Shown: positions 48,398 to 59,035, counted from the first letter of the stretch. The stretch is 64,000 nucleotides of DNA from Liolophura sinensis (GCF_032854445.1 NC_088298.1:20485295-20549294), one strand, 5' to 3'. Made by a program: numbers and translations. The notes: generated from the sequence alone by a model not told the origin.

Positions 48398-48633
48398 TAC
48401 CCCTAAATGACCTAAAATTTCGTCCATGACTAACTTGCTCATTCTCCCAAATTCTGGGAGTTCTGCTGATTGTAGAAAGATGATTTGAGAGGTGTTTGGA
48501 AGGTAGAAGGATATCTTACAGGGAAAACATACATTTTAGCACCAGATGTTAGCAGTCTTTAATTCCTTATGACTTTTATTTGCCTCTAAAAATGCTCTTT
48601 TGTGGTCAGATTTTTAGGTCATTTAGGGAATGT
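48398..48633 (+). mobile_element. MITE family B copy 5
   Basis: TACCCCTAAATGACCTAAAA at the left, CGTCCATGACTAACTTGCTC, TCTGGGAGTTCTGCTGATTG, TTTGCCTCTAAAAATGCTCT inside, and TTTAGGTCATTTAGGGAATG at the right. Confidence 0.88.
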
Positions 48634-48704
48634 AATGAATAGCTGTAATCTAAAACAAAAAAAATGCATCACTAAAGTCCAACAATTTTGAAGAATCGCA
48701 GTTA

Positions 48705-49028
48705 GGAGGCACCAATTTTATTCTGTGTTATTTTACTGGTGAGTTGACAATAAAAATCTAAAATGGGAATAAGAATAAAAGTGAAAATTGGCTCTTTATT
48801 ATTTTCTCTAATCATAATATTTTTCGATGATTGTTCTGTCTTTCAAGGCTTTCGCATAAATATGTCTTTCTCAGGAACAATTGCTGAGACATTCCACATT
48901 TTCAAAAATTGAATTTTTTCACTCTTATTTTTTTTTTTTTTTTTTTTTTTTTTAGTACCATCCTCCAGCATTGATAAAAAAATTCACTCCACCCATAAAA
49001 CAAATATTTAAAACAGTGCAGCCTTAGG
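48705..49028 (+). mobile_element. Family C element copy 3
   Basis: AGGAGGCACCAATTTTATTC start, AATAAGAATAAAAGTGAAAA, TTTTTCGATGATTGTTCTGT, AAATATGTCTTTCTCAGGAA inside, and AAAACAGTGCAGCCTTA at the end. A T-run of about 24 bases (48930-48953) has expanded inside it. Confidence 0.75.
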
Positions 49029-49049
49029 TTCATATCACAGTTTGTAGAT

Positions 49050-49690
49050 ACCTGTAATACTGAATGTGTTCACATCTTTCCACCTCCTGGACACATATAC
49101 TGACGATGACCTTCCAGTGTTATAACGAGTCTGTACATCCGTGACAAATCAGCCTTCCCACTATGCAATGTGAAAAGGAAATTAGTCTTGATGGTACGAC
49201 GGCAGTGTGTCTAACAGTCTGCGCCAGATAAGAATTCACCGCCCTTAGCCAATCAGGAAATAGGTGCCAATGACATGGCATTATGGGTAAAAATGCAGAG
49301 TCTGAGGTGGTCGTCGACTGCAATTGCCAACAAAGGGTAACCCCATATTGAACGTACTTTATGGATTTTTTTTCCCGCTGGACTGGTTATTAACATCCGA
49401 CAATGGCCATCAAATCGCATACAGCACGCCGTCAATAAAATGTACTGCCTGTCTATCAATGCTGAGCACGCCACACAGGTGAAAGCTTTAAGGACTTCTC
49501 CCCACCAAATGCTGTGGTTTTTAAAATGGGACTATTGTCTGGCGGCACACGACCCTTTGGGAAGTTGGAACTTTCTACCTTTGTCATCGCTCCACGCAAA
49601 ATTATCGAAATCCAAACAACAGCCCGGGCAGGCATTATTTAACTCGCATCACAAATGCACAAGCGACATGCGTTTTTAGACTCAATCTGC
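49050..49690. other. GC-richer unique island
   Basis: Not matching any repeat family here. Frames of 67-79 codons are open on both strands, none recognised. Contains CAATCAGG and GGTGCCAATGAC (CCAAT-type cores). Possible regulatory element or unrecognised exon. Confidence 0.3.
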
Positions 49691-51684
49691 AGGTTCAGTT
49701 CCGAACTAAGCAACAATGAAGTCCTTCAAGCGAATTCCATTATCAGAAAAATTCAAAAGAGGAGTGATTAACACTGAAATTTAATTAATAGCAGGAATAT
49801 AGCGCAAGATTCATCAACATAATTGCACAATGATGATGTCTTTCATGTAACAATATAGCAGCACTTTATTTTATTTACATCCCATTTCCATGGAAACAAA
49901 GAATCCTTGAAACACATTATGTTAAACCAGACAGAGATATCTGTACAATGAGCTGAAAGACACAAGATCGAAGCTTTTCTAAATCCATTTCTTTTTTTTT
50001 AACAAATAGTTCCATAAAATCAGAAAAAGAAGCGCTGATCTGGAAGCACATGAAGGTTATATTTGCTCTTCCATTTCTGAGTGAACAGAGATTAATTACC
50101 AAGAACAATAACCGGAAACGGCATGTTTGAACAAAATCAACGACACAAATTACTCCAAATCCTCAACAAGTCGACCAGTTAAGTACTACTTCAGACAAAA
50201 TTTGAAAACATAATTCATAAGATTTTGATGCCACAAATGTGCTGAGAATTTATGGTATTGAACTAAAATGATTGTATACGCTGGTTATAACCTTTGAGCC
50301 AGCTTCCATTCTGAATGGAAATCTGCTAAATGCATTGCAAACCATGATTCAATTTGTGCTGAGGACAATTCAATGTAACTATAAGGATACAAACATCAGT
50401 AAGTCTTTTTCTTCACAAGCACAAAATATTCTGTCCAATAAACATATATTTTATAAGATGAAATTTATACGATGAAATTTATAAGATGAAGTGAATAATT
50501 TAGAGTTTTACTTAAGCCATTTTCAAGAATTCTTGGTTTAAATAAAACCAACATAATGAATGATGCTTCGCCCTGTATTGTTGGAGTTACCACAATACTA
50601 GCTCTACTTTGTGAAGCTTATCAGTGGAAATCGAAATATTTGAAATGAATAACGTTCTAATTTATTTATTCAAATGTTTTATGGGTGGAGGATGCCTTAA
50701 ACAAGTTCCTGACAAACTTTCAAATATATCTGACAAATATGTAAAACGTCTTGGTGGAAAGCAATCCGTTCGACCACATCTTCAAGTTTTTCTACATTCT
50801 ACCTTTTAAAAATTGGCCATTCCCTTAACAATGGGCCTGTTAAGTGCTAGGCAACATGAAATCAAGTCACTGCTATTGTGAATCCGCAATTGCTATAAAT
50901 GTAAATGTTAAGAGCAGTGCACTCAGAACAAACAATACAGATGCTTCCAACTATCACTGAGTGCTATGCAACAGCAGTTCAGTACACAACCCCAGAACTA
51001 TACAACAGTCCTTAACCAAATATTCTTCACATATTACAGATGTTATCCAAATGCCACCACCAAACCATTACCGACACGGGCCATGACAAGATTTTATCAG
51101 ATGGAATAGCTACCATAAAGCCTTCAGGCTGACGAACTATTATACTGTAACAGGTAGTGCTCAACTACAAAGAATAAAGAAGCTGTTACTTAAGTGTGTA
51201 CAGAGAGGCAGACAAACAAACAGACGCAGACAAACTAAAGTGGTGCATGTCTGACAATATATATGGCAGTTCAGTGTTCAAACTCTTATGTCAATGAAGG
51301 TAAAAGTAGTCCTGTATTATGTGAGTTGTCTAGAATGTTAGGAATCATTTTTTGACATTACTTTACCAATCACCTCTCTCACCATTTTCTGGATGGACTA
51401 CTGATATTGTTCTGCTATAGGAACTTCTAAAGTTCACAAAGGCTCACTTCCTCAGGTTCTGCTCATTGTTTGTTCTGATTAAACTTTTTGGGAAAACATT
51501 TTCGGGCGCCCATGTTATAGTAAATGTTATTAAACACAGTTGGCTAAGATTTCTTAGGCAACTCACATGGTACACGAGGACGTTTTTTTCACCTTAAAGA
51601 CAGATACAAATTAATGACTAAGCAGCAGCCTGTAAGGATGATCTAGCCAGGGTCAAATGAAGTCACAGTCCAGATAACATGCTA
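49691..51684. other. No gene seen
   Basis: AT-rich unassigned sequence. Confidence 0.5.
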
Positions 51685-51905
51685 TTACCTTTGCCAAGGA
51701 TCTCCGTTCTGTTTTTGTTGGAATTTATAAGTCTGCCTATCAGTCTATCAGAAACTTTAGCCCTTACAAATGGATTTGGATGAAACTTTGTGCACAGCGT
51801 ACAGCTTGGCCTATGTCCAAATTCCAATATATCAAATTTTGGTGGTGATCGTGCTCTGAATACAGGTCCAATATATTTTTTCAATGATTCTTCAATACTG
51901 CAATG
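51685..51905 (-). mobile_element. Possible old dispersed repeat
   Basis: The block ACAAATGGATTTGGATGAAA, AATTTTGGTGGTGATCGTGC and TATTTTTTCAATGATTCTTC has the wording of a dispersed repeat I associate with many invertebrate genomes (a variable first half around GGATTTGGATGAAACTT). Only one copy is present here, so the call rests on memory. The minus-strand 146-codon frame across it is not recognised as a protein. Confidence 0.35.
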
Positions 51906-52321
51906 AAGACACAAAAGCACAGTATTATCCATTTGTTTGTTTTGGTAAAATGTGTATATAATATTTAGGTTTTTACTCTCTGAATATTTATTGGGTATAC
52001 ATGTGTGTATGAGTGGACGGACAGACAGACAAGCAGACAGACAAGAAACAGACAGCTCAATATAACAGTGTGTAATTATGAGAGAATTTTTAAACGATGG
52101 CACTCAGATTCTCCCCCGCAAAGAGAAGATCCCATACAATTAAACGCCACATGACTGAATCTCCTAACGTAGAGTCAAAGGGGCATAACCTCAGAAAATG
52201 TATAAGGCTTTAAAGTTTCATCAATGTATTTGTAAAATAAGTATTCCATGAATCTCCATGGAATTTACACGGCCTGCTGCATCCTAAAGACAAAACCATT
52301 AACAGCAGGCCATATTTCACA
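51906..52321. other. No gene seen
   Basis: Short CAGA-rich stretch near 52015-52050; otherwise nothing. Confidence 0.5.
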
Positions 52322-52480
52322 GGTTTGTGGGTTTCCACAGAGGTTTCCTCCCACCATAATACTGGCTGTCATTTGATTATTCATTTGATTGGTGTTTTAC
52401 ATTGTAGTCAAGAACATTTCACCTCATATGACGGTGGCTGGCATCATAGTGGGAGCAAATAAATAAATAAATAAATAAAT
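52322..52480. mobile_element. Two SINE-1 fragments in inverted arrangement
   Basis: A plus-oriented piece (52322-52374: GTGGGTTTCCACAGAGG, CCTCCCACCATAATACTGGC) is joined to a minus-oriented piece (about 52375-52456: CATTTGATTGGTGTTTTACA, ATATGACGGTGGCTGGCATC). An AAATAAATAAATAAATAAAT run then follows at 52457-52480, on the wrong side for the second fragment. Confidence 0.8.
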
Positions 52481-52664
52481 AAAATATATTTCACAGGTCT
52501 AATTTTAAGGAGTGCGACCAAGGTTCAAATCTATGGCAGAACAGGAGAAGACCAGTACTTTGACACCGAAGCCATGTAAACATGACACTGAATACTTGTT
52601 TATCACACAAAAAAATTTACAGGCCATTTTTAGATTCACATAATTTTCCCCTTCCCAAGTCTCA

Positions 52665-52735
52665 ACGCCCTCCCCCCCACCACCCCACACCCACCCCCCA
52701 CTCACAGACCTCCACACCCCCCACCCCTAACAGAA
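52665..52735. repeat. C-rich tract, G-quadruplex-prone on minus
   Basis: Many C-runs of 3-7 with short A/T spacers (CCCCCCCACCACCCCACACC and onward). Confidence 0.85.
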
Positions 52736-54124
52736 AACCCAAAATGAGCTAAGCTGCTTGTATAACACCACTCAAAGTATAAACACAGTTAGCAAACCGA
52801 TACATGTCGCTACTAAATTCCGATATCAGACACTTTTCAAATTAATCCTTCTCTAGGAATGTTTCAATATTTGGAGAACACCAATTGATACATGTGCGGG
52901 GGCACAATGCGGAGTTAGCTTGCAAAGCATGACTTAATTACTTTTATTTCCTCCGTCGTTTTATTCACGAGATTTCAATGAGGCACACTCATAGAATCTG
53001 GATACGATTGATTCTTAATCACGTTTAATTTTTAACAGAGAGTCATCGTCAGTCAACGTCTATGAAAGGGTCTTTTTCAGCAAGCTATGCAGTATTATCG
53101 CAACTCGCCATCAGTTGAAAGGAAATTCGCGAGCTGCGTCAAGAAATTACATAAAAAAAAAATTGGGAAAAAAAGAGGATGCCGAGATGGAAAAAATCAG
53201 CACGTGACGAGATCAATATCTTCTTGGACTCGATCAGAGAACGGACGAGTGTTACATTGTCATGGAAATCAGTCCAATACGAGTTCGTATTGGACACAAA
53301 GTACAATACAAAACCATCAGATTTTGCTGGAAAACAAGCCATATGGCTGAGCAGATTCCTCGCCAAATGACAGCGATAGCAGAAAGCTTTTTAATGAATT
53401 CACGGTTTTCGATGAAATTATACACATACAATAAAGAAAAATATTGATTTTTGTTTTGGCTTTAAAAAGTGTGGAGGCATAAAACTCAAATGAAATTCAC
53501 AATGATTGAGTGACTCCGTTGCCTTGGTTACTTAAAGAATAAATATCTTTTAGAGAAATCACATTAAATATGGAAATGTAGAAAGATAAAAAAGGTAAAC
53601 TGTAATACAGATTCTTCCCACACACATTGTGCAAATCATAAAAATTCTATGCGAACAAAAGAAAAAAAGGGAAAACACCTTGACAAATTTTGATCTCAAG
53701 ACCCTGTTTCCATAGCAGCTAAGTAAACTAAATTCAATGTTGATGGTTGAAAAAAAAAATCATCCATATCGCAAGTAAAAATTGACCACTTTGTGACATT
53801 TCTGAATCTCTGCAGCTTCCATGCAGACACAGCAACTATAAACTTTAGGGAAAAATATCATAAAAATGTGTCTGTACATTTGTTTGAATGCAGTTACCTT
53901 ATAATTAGTGAAAGAATCAACAACAAATAAGTAAATGTCAGAGAAAAAAAAACCTTAATATCTATATTTCAAACCATTTTTTGGGGGGAGAGGGGGAGGT
54001 TGTTGAATAAAGCGCTTGCAGTCACGTGCTTGAATTGTTTGCCGTTTTTTTTTAACTATAATGTGTAATGTTCTATATATTTTACAAATGTTATATACTA
54101 ATGATGTGGTGACTGTGTGTTTTT
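52736..54124. other. No gene seen; small palindrome
   Basis: Positions 53272-53295 are an 11-bp-arm palindrome. A 63-codon frame at 53179-53370 (..ARDEINIFLDSIRERTSV.. to a stop) looks protein-like but has no supporting splice or start context. A G-run lies near 53982. Confidence 0.45.
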
Positions 54125-54139
54125 ATCTTAATTTGGAGG

Positions 54140-54351
54140 GGGGCCCTCATCGCTGAGGCGGTTAGCCCACCAGCGCGGGGCAATGACCCAGGAGCTTCTC
54201 ACCAATGCGCACTTTGTGAGTTTAAGTCAAGCTCATGCTGGTTTCCTCTCCGGCTGTACGTTTTGCCAGCAAACTGCAGATGGTCATGGGTTTAAGCGGG
54301 GCTCTTTATAGTTTCCTCCCATCATAAAACATTAATCAAATAAATATATAA
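54140..54351 (+). mobile_element. SINE-1, full length, with 15-bp TSD
   Basis: Starts at the head (GGGGCCCTCATCGCTGAGGC, GGTTAGC A-box side, GAGTTTAAGTCAAGCTCATG B-box side) and continues through CTCTCCGGCTGTACG and GATGGTCATGGGTTTAAGC to the tail ATCAAATAAATATATAA. The flanks are ATCTTAATTTGGAGG (54125-54139) and ATCTTAGTTTGGAGG (54352-54366), one mismatch in 15. Part of the 3' body is deleted. Confidence 0.93.
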
Positions 54352-54448
54352 ATCTTAGTTTGGAGGTAATTCCTGTGATGTTTTAATGTCTATCTATGTA
54401 CAAAAAGAAGATATTCCAATGTTAAATAGCATGCTCAGAAGTTCATCA

Positions 54449-54545
54449 ATATTTCACATATATACGATGACAGCCAGCATAGCATATATGTTAGGAGGAA
54501 ACCAGGCTCTAAGCCATGACCATCCGCAGGATACTCACAGCCATT
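54449..54545 (-). mobile_element. SINE-1 fragment
   Basis: AATATTTCACATATATACGA, GACAGCCAGCATAGC, GGAGGAAACCAGGCTC and CATGACCATCCGCAGG; both ends lost. Confidence 0.8.
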
Positions 54546-54879
54546 AATTCCTGCCTAACTCCAGAATATGAAATTGCACATTGTAGTGAAAGTTAGCTAA
54601 TGAAATGACAGACTGACTGACTTGTCCAGAAGAAATGAAAAAAAAAAAGGTTCAAATGCTAGCCAGACTTGGATTTGAACCCACAGCTTGAAGGACAAGA
54701 CTTATTGTACCTTAATTACCTTCAACTAGAAAAAACAACTACTTGTGCTTCAAAATCTGAACTCTTTTAACACAGCCCCTTTGAAAAAAATTCTGTTTTC
54801 TTTAGAGGCAGGTGTAAAAAAAAAAAAAAGGGATTCTTGTGAAATGTGCGCAAACAATATCTCATTTAACAGAGTGCTG

Positions 54880-55378
54880 CCGTTAGTTGTTTTCGAGAGG
54901 ATTAAATATAACAAATGAAAAATCAAGAGAAATTCCTCTTAAATCCTCATCACGCCTGATGTTAAGTCGACATGTTGCAACTGATGCATCACACAGCACA
55001 CTGCCGCTAAACATGCCATAAATAACATCTCCCCTCCCCGGGGCGAGCCATGCGCAGCCACTGTGCCTGGAAGCGTACAACGATGCAAACATAAACGCAC
55101 TTTTGTTGCCAGTCTAAAATTAAATCACGAACGAGTGCCCGCCGATAATAATTTCTGGCCTGTTATATTAGATAAAAAGAATTCTGGTTTATATTTCCAT
55201 ATCGGGCAATTGAAATGATGATGGTTGCTGATTTGGGGGATGCTGAGTCTATAACGGTGATGGACGCCAGAGCCCACAGGTTTTTACCACAGGTCGTAAA
55301 ATATCTGTTCCTGGCGGGGATTATTTTCCTGAGCACTGTGTCCCCAAGCACCCCCACCATCATAAACCCCAATCAGTT
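54880..55378. other. GC-richer unique island, candidate enhancer
   Basis: Composition and lack of repeat similarity set it apart. It holds CCATAAATAA (55016-55025) and GTCGTAAA (55293-55300), the latter being the core preferred by Cdx/posterior-Hox homeodomains (established knowledge of the motif). Short unrecognised frames only. The enhancer reading is inference. Confidence 0.3.
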
Positions 55379-55689
55379 TTAATCAAGTTGAAACCAGATG
55401 GCATTGTTGTGAAGCAGCCTTAGATAGAGTATAATGTGCAGCGACACTTTTCATACTGAAAAACACAGAGATATGATACCCGTGTCTTTTGGTGATCAAT
55501 TGTTAACCACCTTCACTCGGTGACCTGTTCTGTTTGTTTTCTGTTTTTTTCTTTTTTTACTTGCAACCAGGCTGTTAGTCAATCAAACTTTTACATAAAT
55601 ATATATGTATATGTATATAAGTTTATTTTCTGAGGGTGACAAATGATGAACATTTACTCTGTCAGTTACAAGAACTGTTACAAGAACAT

Positions 55690-55925
55690 CAGAAGGCTTT
55701 TGGAGATTTTGACTCTTTAAAGTCCCTTTCTAATGAGTTCCACAGTTTTGGACCATTGTATGAAAGGCTTTGTTTTCACATACTTCGAGGAGGGGAATGG
55801 CACTTGGGGATTACCATTTGTGGTTGATCGGAGATGTTTTGTAGTTGCAGAGTTGACAGCTTGTGACATTTTATCCGTCAAAATGGACCATACAATTAAC
55901 AAGAGGTCTAAAGACTTACCGCAGG
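55690..55925 (-). mobile_element. Decayed LINE reverse-transcriptase C-terminus
   Basis: Minus-strand translation gives HLRSTTNGNPQVPFPSSKYV in one frame. After a frameshift near 55770 another frame reads YNGPKLWNSLERDFKESKSP and stops at 55690. The sequence NGPKLWNSL is the hallmark near the C-terminus of CR1/L2/Jockey-type non-LTR retrotransposon polyproteins, preceded as usual by LRS..VP. The frameshift and lack of the catalytic domain mean it is dead. Just past the stop a TTCTTGTAAC block is repeated, perhaps part of the 3' end. Confidence 0.7.
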
Positions 55926-55945
55926 ACCTCACAGCTATTAATTGC

Positions 55946-56165
55946 TACTGTAATTCGTCAACCTTTTCACATGTTTCCATGGTGTTTATTCAAGCTTATT
56001 CTGAAGGCATTATTCTGTGTAGACTGATAAAATTATACTTTTTACAAAGCCCTGAAATTGGCAAATACAACCAATATAGTTTGTCTCCAAAACTCTAATC
56101 ATAAATGTGCATAAACCGCACTGAAGTTGCTCTTTCATATGCAAAAAGATTGAGGAATCAGGGTA
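55946..56165 (+). mobile_element. MITE family A copy 13
   Basis: TACTGTAATTCGTCAACC to GATTGAGGAATCAGGGTA with complete interior (GGCATTATTCTGTGTAGACT, TTTGTCTCCAAAACTCTAAT). It sits about 20 bp from the LINE relic. Confidence 0.92.
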
Positions 56166-56291
56166 TGTTGTGAAATGTAGCTTTTTTTTTCTTCCATATG
56201 TTCAAAACTGATGTACTTATACACACATTTACTTGATACGATTAGGTGGCTCAAGTAGCCTTAAAAGAAAGGGTTCACTGTTCAGTTATAG

Positions 56292-56425
56292 TATTTATTT
56301 ATTTGTTTATTTATTTCATTGGTGTTTTATGCCGTAGTCAAGAAAATTTCACATTTAAAACTTCAGGTAGCAATATGGTGAGGAAAAACCCACAACAATC
56401 AACTGGCAGACCTACCCCTGTATGA
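56292..56425 (-). mobile_element. SINE-1 fragment, diverged
   Basis: ATTTATTTGTTTATTTATTT tail, CATTGGTGTTTTATGCCGTA, then a diverged body with ATATGGTGAGGAAAAACCCA and GGCAGACCTACCCCTGTA. Confidence 0.8.
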
Positions 56426-56530
56426 CCACCTTAAAGTTTTATGTGCAACAGGGTAGTAAATTTAACTTCTCAGCAAAAACAGATAACACCACATATATTT
56501 CAGTTCTTGAAGAAAAAAACTATTAACAAT

Positions 56531-57356
56531 AATGTCCATTAACAATGATCAAAAAAAGCCCATTAGGTGAATAAATGCATTCCATAAACAATGATTCAAG
56601 AAGATCCATTAGGTGATTGAATTCATTCAAGTAACAGTGATCCAAGAAACTCCATTAGGTGATTGAATGCATTCCATTAACAATGATCCAAGAAAGTCCA
56701 TTAGGTGATTGAATTCATTCAAGTAACAGTGATCCAAGAAACTCCATTAGGTGACTGAATGCATTCCATTAACAATGATTCAAGAAAGTCCATTAGGTGA
56801 TTGAATTCATTCAAGTAACAGTGATCCAAGAAATTCATTTGGTGACTGAATGCATTCCATTAACAATGATTCAAGAAAGTCCATTAGGTGATTGAATTCA
56901 TTCAAGTAACAGTGATCCAAGAAACTCCATTAGGTGACTGAATGCATTCCATTAACAATGATCCAAGAAAGTCCATTAGGTGACTGAATTCATTCAAGTA
57001 ACAGTGATCCAAGAAACTCCACTAGGTGATTGAATGCATTCCATTAACAATGATCCAAGAAAGTCCATTAGGTGATTGAATTCATTCAAGTAACAATGAT
57101 CCAAGAAACTCCATTAGGTGACTGAATGCAATCCATTAACAATGATCCAAGAAAGTCCATTAGGTGACTGAATTCATTCAAGTAACAGTGATCCAAGAAA
57201 GTCCATTAGGTGATTGAATTCATTCAAGTAACAATGATCCAAGAAAGTCCATTAGGTGATTGAATTCATTCAAGAAACAATGATCCAAGAAACTCCATTA
57301 GGTGATTGAATGCATTCCATTAATAATGATTAAAGAAAACCCATTAACAATAATTT
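56531..57356. repeat. 46-bp tandem repeat with two alternating monomer types
   Basis: Seventeen units of about 46 bp starting CCATTAGGTGA. Type A continues TTGAATTCATTCAAGTAACA, type B TGAATGCATTCCATTAACA. The order is B A B A ... for fourteen units, then A A B at the right end. Spacing of 46 bp was checked at 56651, 56697 and 56743, so the real amplification unit is the 92-bp dimer. Confidence 0.93.
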
Positions 57357-58049
57357 AACCAACTCCACTGAATCACTTTACGAAGTTCCTTAACAAAGAT
57401 CAAACAAAGTTTGCTGAGCTTTGCATGCATTTTTAAATATGTCAGTATTTATGCAAACTAGAATTTGTATTGTTGCATATTCCTGTATTTGATTGTGCAT
57501 GTTATATTTAAACGTTGAGTTTAAAGACTGTCCACAAAAAGAACAGGTATAGGAACATAAAAAAAAAAACAATCACAAAATCTCAATCCCATTTTGCTTA
57601 ATTACTATAATTAAGCATAGTTAACATAATCAACATTATGTTCATAATTAACAAAACTAATTTAGTTAATAATCAAATTAGTAATGAGCCACCTGTAACA
57701 AATCAACGATATAATATCAAAGGTAATATGCGTATTTGTCCATTCTATTTCCAAACATATGCTGTGATCATTGTGTAGGCGACTGTATCAGAATCAATTT
57801 TATTCCCGTCACACTTTTATAATTAAAACTCATAACATTCATAAGTTATTATTATTAGTCTCATTGGTAATGCAGAGAAGTTATAAAATGTGACGTTTGG
57901 AGAAACTTTTTTCAATGTCTTGCCGATCTCTTAATTTACAACAAACCTGTGGAGCCTCTTCATGATGAATCAGTTTAAATAATTATTTTCTCATCATTTT
58001 ATTAAACTGTGAATGTGTTCATATTACCAATACTTTCAGGTCCATTTTC
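57357..58049. other. No gene seen
   Basis: Very AT-rich; nothing supported. Confidence 0.5.
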
Positions 58050-58280
58050 TGTACAATTTATGCACATTTATAATTTGATTTGGATTGGCTGAATTGGCCA
58101 GTGTCTGGGCTTCACAAGAAGTATAATTTTATCAACCTACACAGAATAATGCCTTTAGAATATACTTGAACAGACAGCTTGCAAACAAGTGAAAAGTTTG
58201 AATGAATGAATGATTATGGTTTAACGCCACATGGGCAATTTTGCAGCCATATTGTGGCGAGTGAAAAGATTGAAGAACAT
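58050..58280 (-). mobile_element. MITE family A copy 14 carrying a SINE fragment
   Basis: Family-A body from GTACAATTTATGCACATTTA through GAATTGGCCAGTGTCTGGGC to GAAAAGTTTGAA. A 58-bp insert (58203-58260: TGAATGAATGATTATGGTTT, AACGCCACATGGGCAATTTT, GCAGCCATATTGTGGCGA) follows, then the terminal part is repeated. Flanks GTGAAAAGTTTGAA (58189-58202) and GTGAAAAGATTGAA (58261-58274) form a 14-bp duplication with one mismatch. The insert looks like the 3' end of a third SINE (SINE-3). Confidence 0.82.
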
Positions 58281-58916
58281 GAATAAAACTGCCTGCATCT
58301 GACCCTTGCAAATTAACACAGGAAAAAAGGCAGACAAAAAAAAATGAAAAGTCTTAAATCTTCAAACAAAGATGCTTTAATGATGCATGCCAACTTTTTT
58401 CATCTGTGCAAGATTTTATTTTTTTTTCTTTATTTATTGATCTTGTTAGTAAGCACTATTTTTATCTATACCCATGTACTACTGTGCAATGATTCATCCA
58501 CACCCATATCAATTAACCCACACAGTAATTAAAAAAATTAATTAATAAGATTACCAATCAGTCATTAACATAATTAGAAATCAATCAACGAATTACAGCA
58601 CATATTGTTTTTTATCTCTCTCCCCTTGTGTTCACAATACATGCATAATACTATACCTTTCTCCCAGCCCAGTAAATCCATAACACAGACCTCCCAGCAT
58701 ACATGTATATGTCATACCTTGATGTCATTCAAACAAGTCTACAATATATAATTATTACTTTTTTTTCTCAGGTGTATCTAGTGCATCAAAATTGCCACAA
58801 ATTCATTTAAAGGTTTTGTATTTTCATCACGTTTGATGTTTGCATGACTAACATGAAGATCTAGATCTTTCAGAGACAGGAGACATGCTTCTTACAGTGG
58901 TTAACATTAATTCTGT
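58281..58916. other. No gene seen
   Basis: AT-rich unassigned sequence. Confidence 0.5.
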
Positions 58917-58990
58917 CTAGCAGTCTAGTGGTTATAGGGGCTTGCCTTTGTAACTCTGGGACACATGAGGTGTGAGATCAAAACCTTCCT
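58917..58990 (+). mobile_element. tRNA-like SINE head or tRNA pseudogene
   Basis: GTCTAGCAGTCTAGTGGTTA carries an A-box-like TCTAGTGGTTATAGG; CTTGCCTTTGTAACTCTGGG would be the anticodon side, and GTGAGATCAAAACC is a decayed B box. The acceptor stem does not pair, so it is not a functional tRNA. Confidence 0.45.
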
Positions 58991-59035
58991 TAGACAGGGG
59001 ATCTATGGATTCCCCAGGTCACACTGCAATCAGAT

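Noticed and set aside
51663-52103. 146-codon minus frame
   Set aside because: It overlaps a probable old repeat and a CAGA-rich stretch and has no recognisable domain.
53179-53370. 63-codon plus frame starting MPRWKK
   Set aside because: Protein-like residues but no recognised family, start context or splice sites. An overlapping frame is also open.
55733-56098. 121-codon plus frame
   Set aside because: It runs through the antisense of the LINE relic and into a family-A element.
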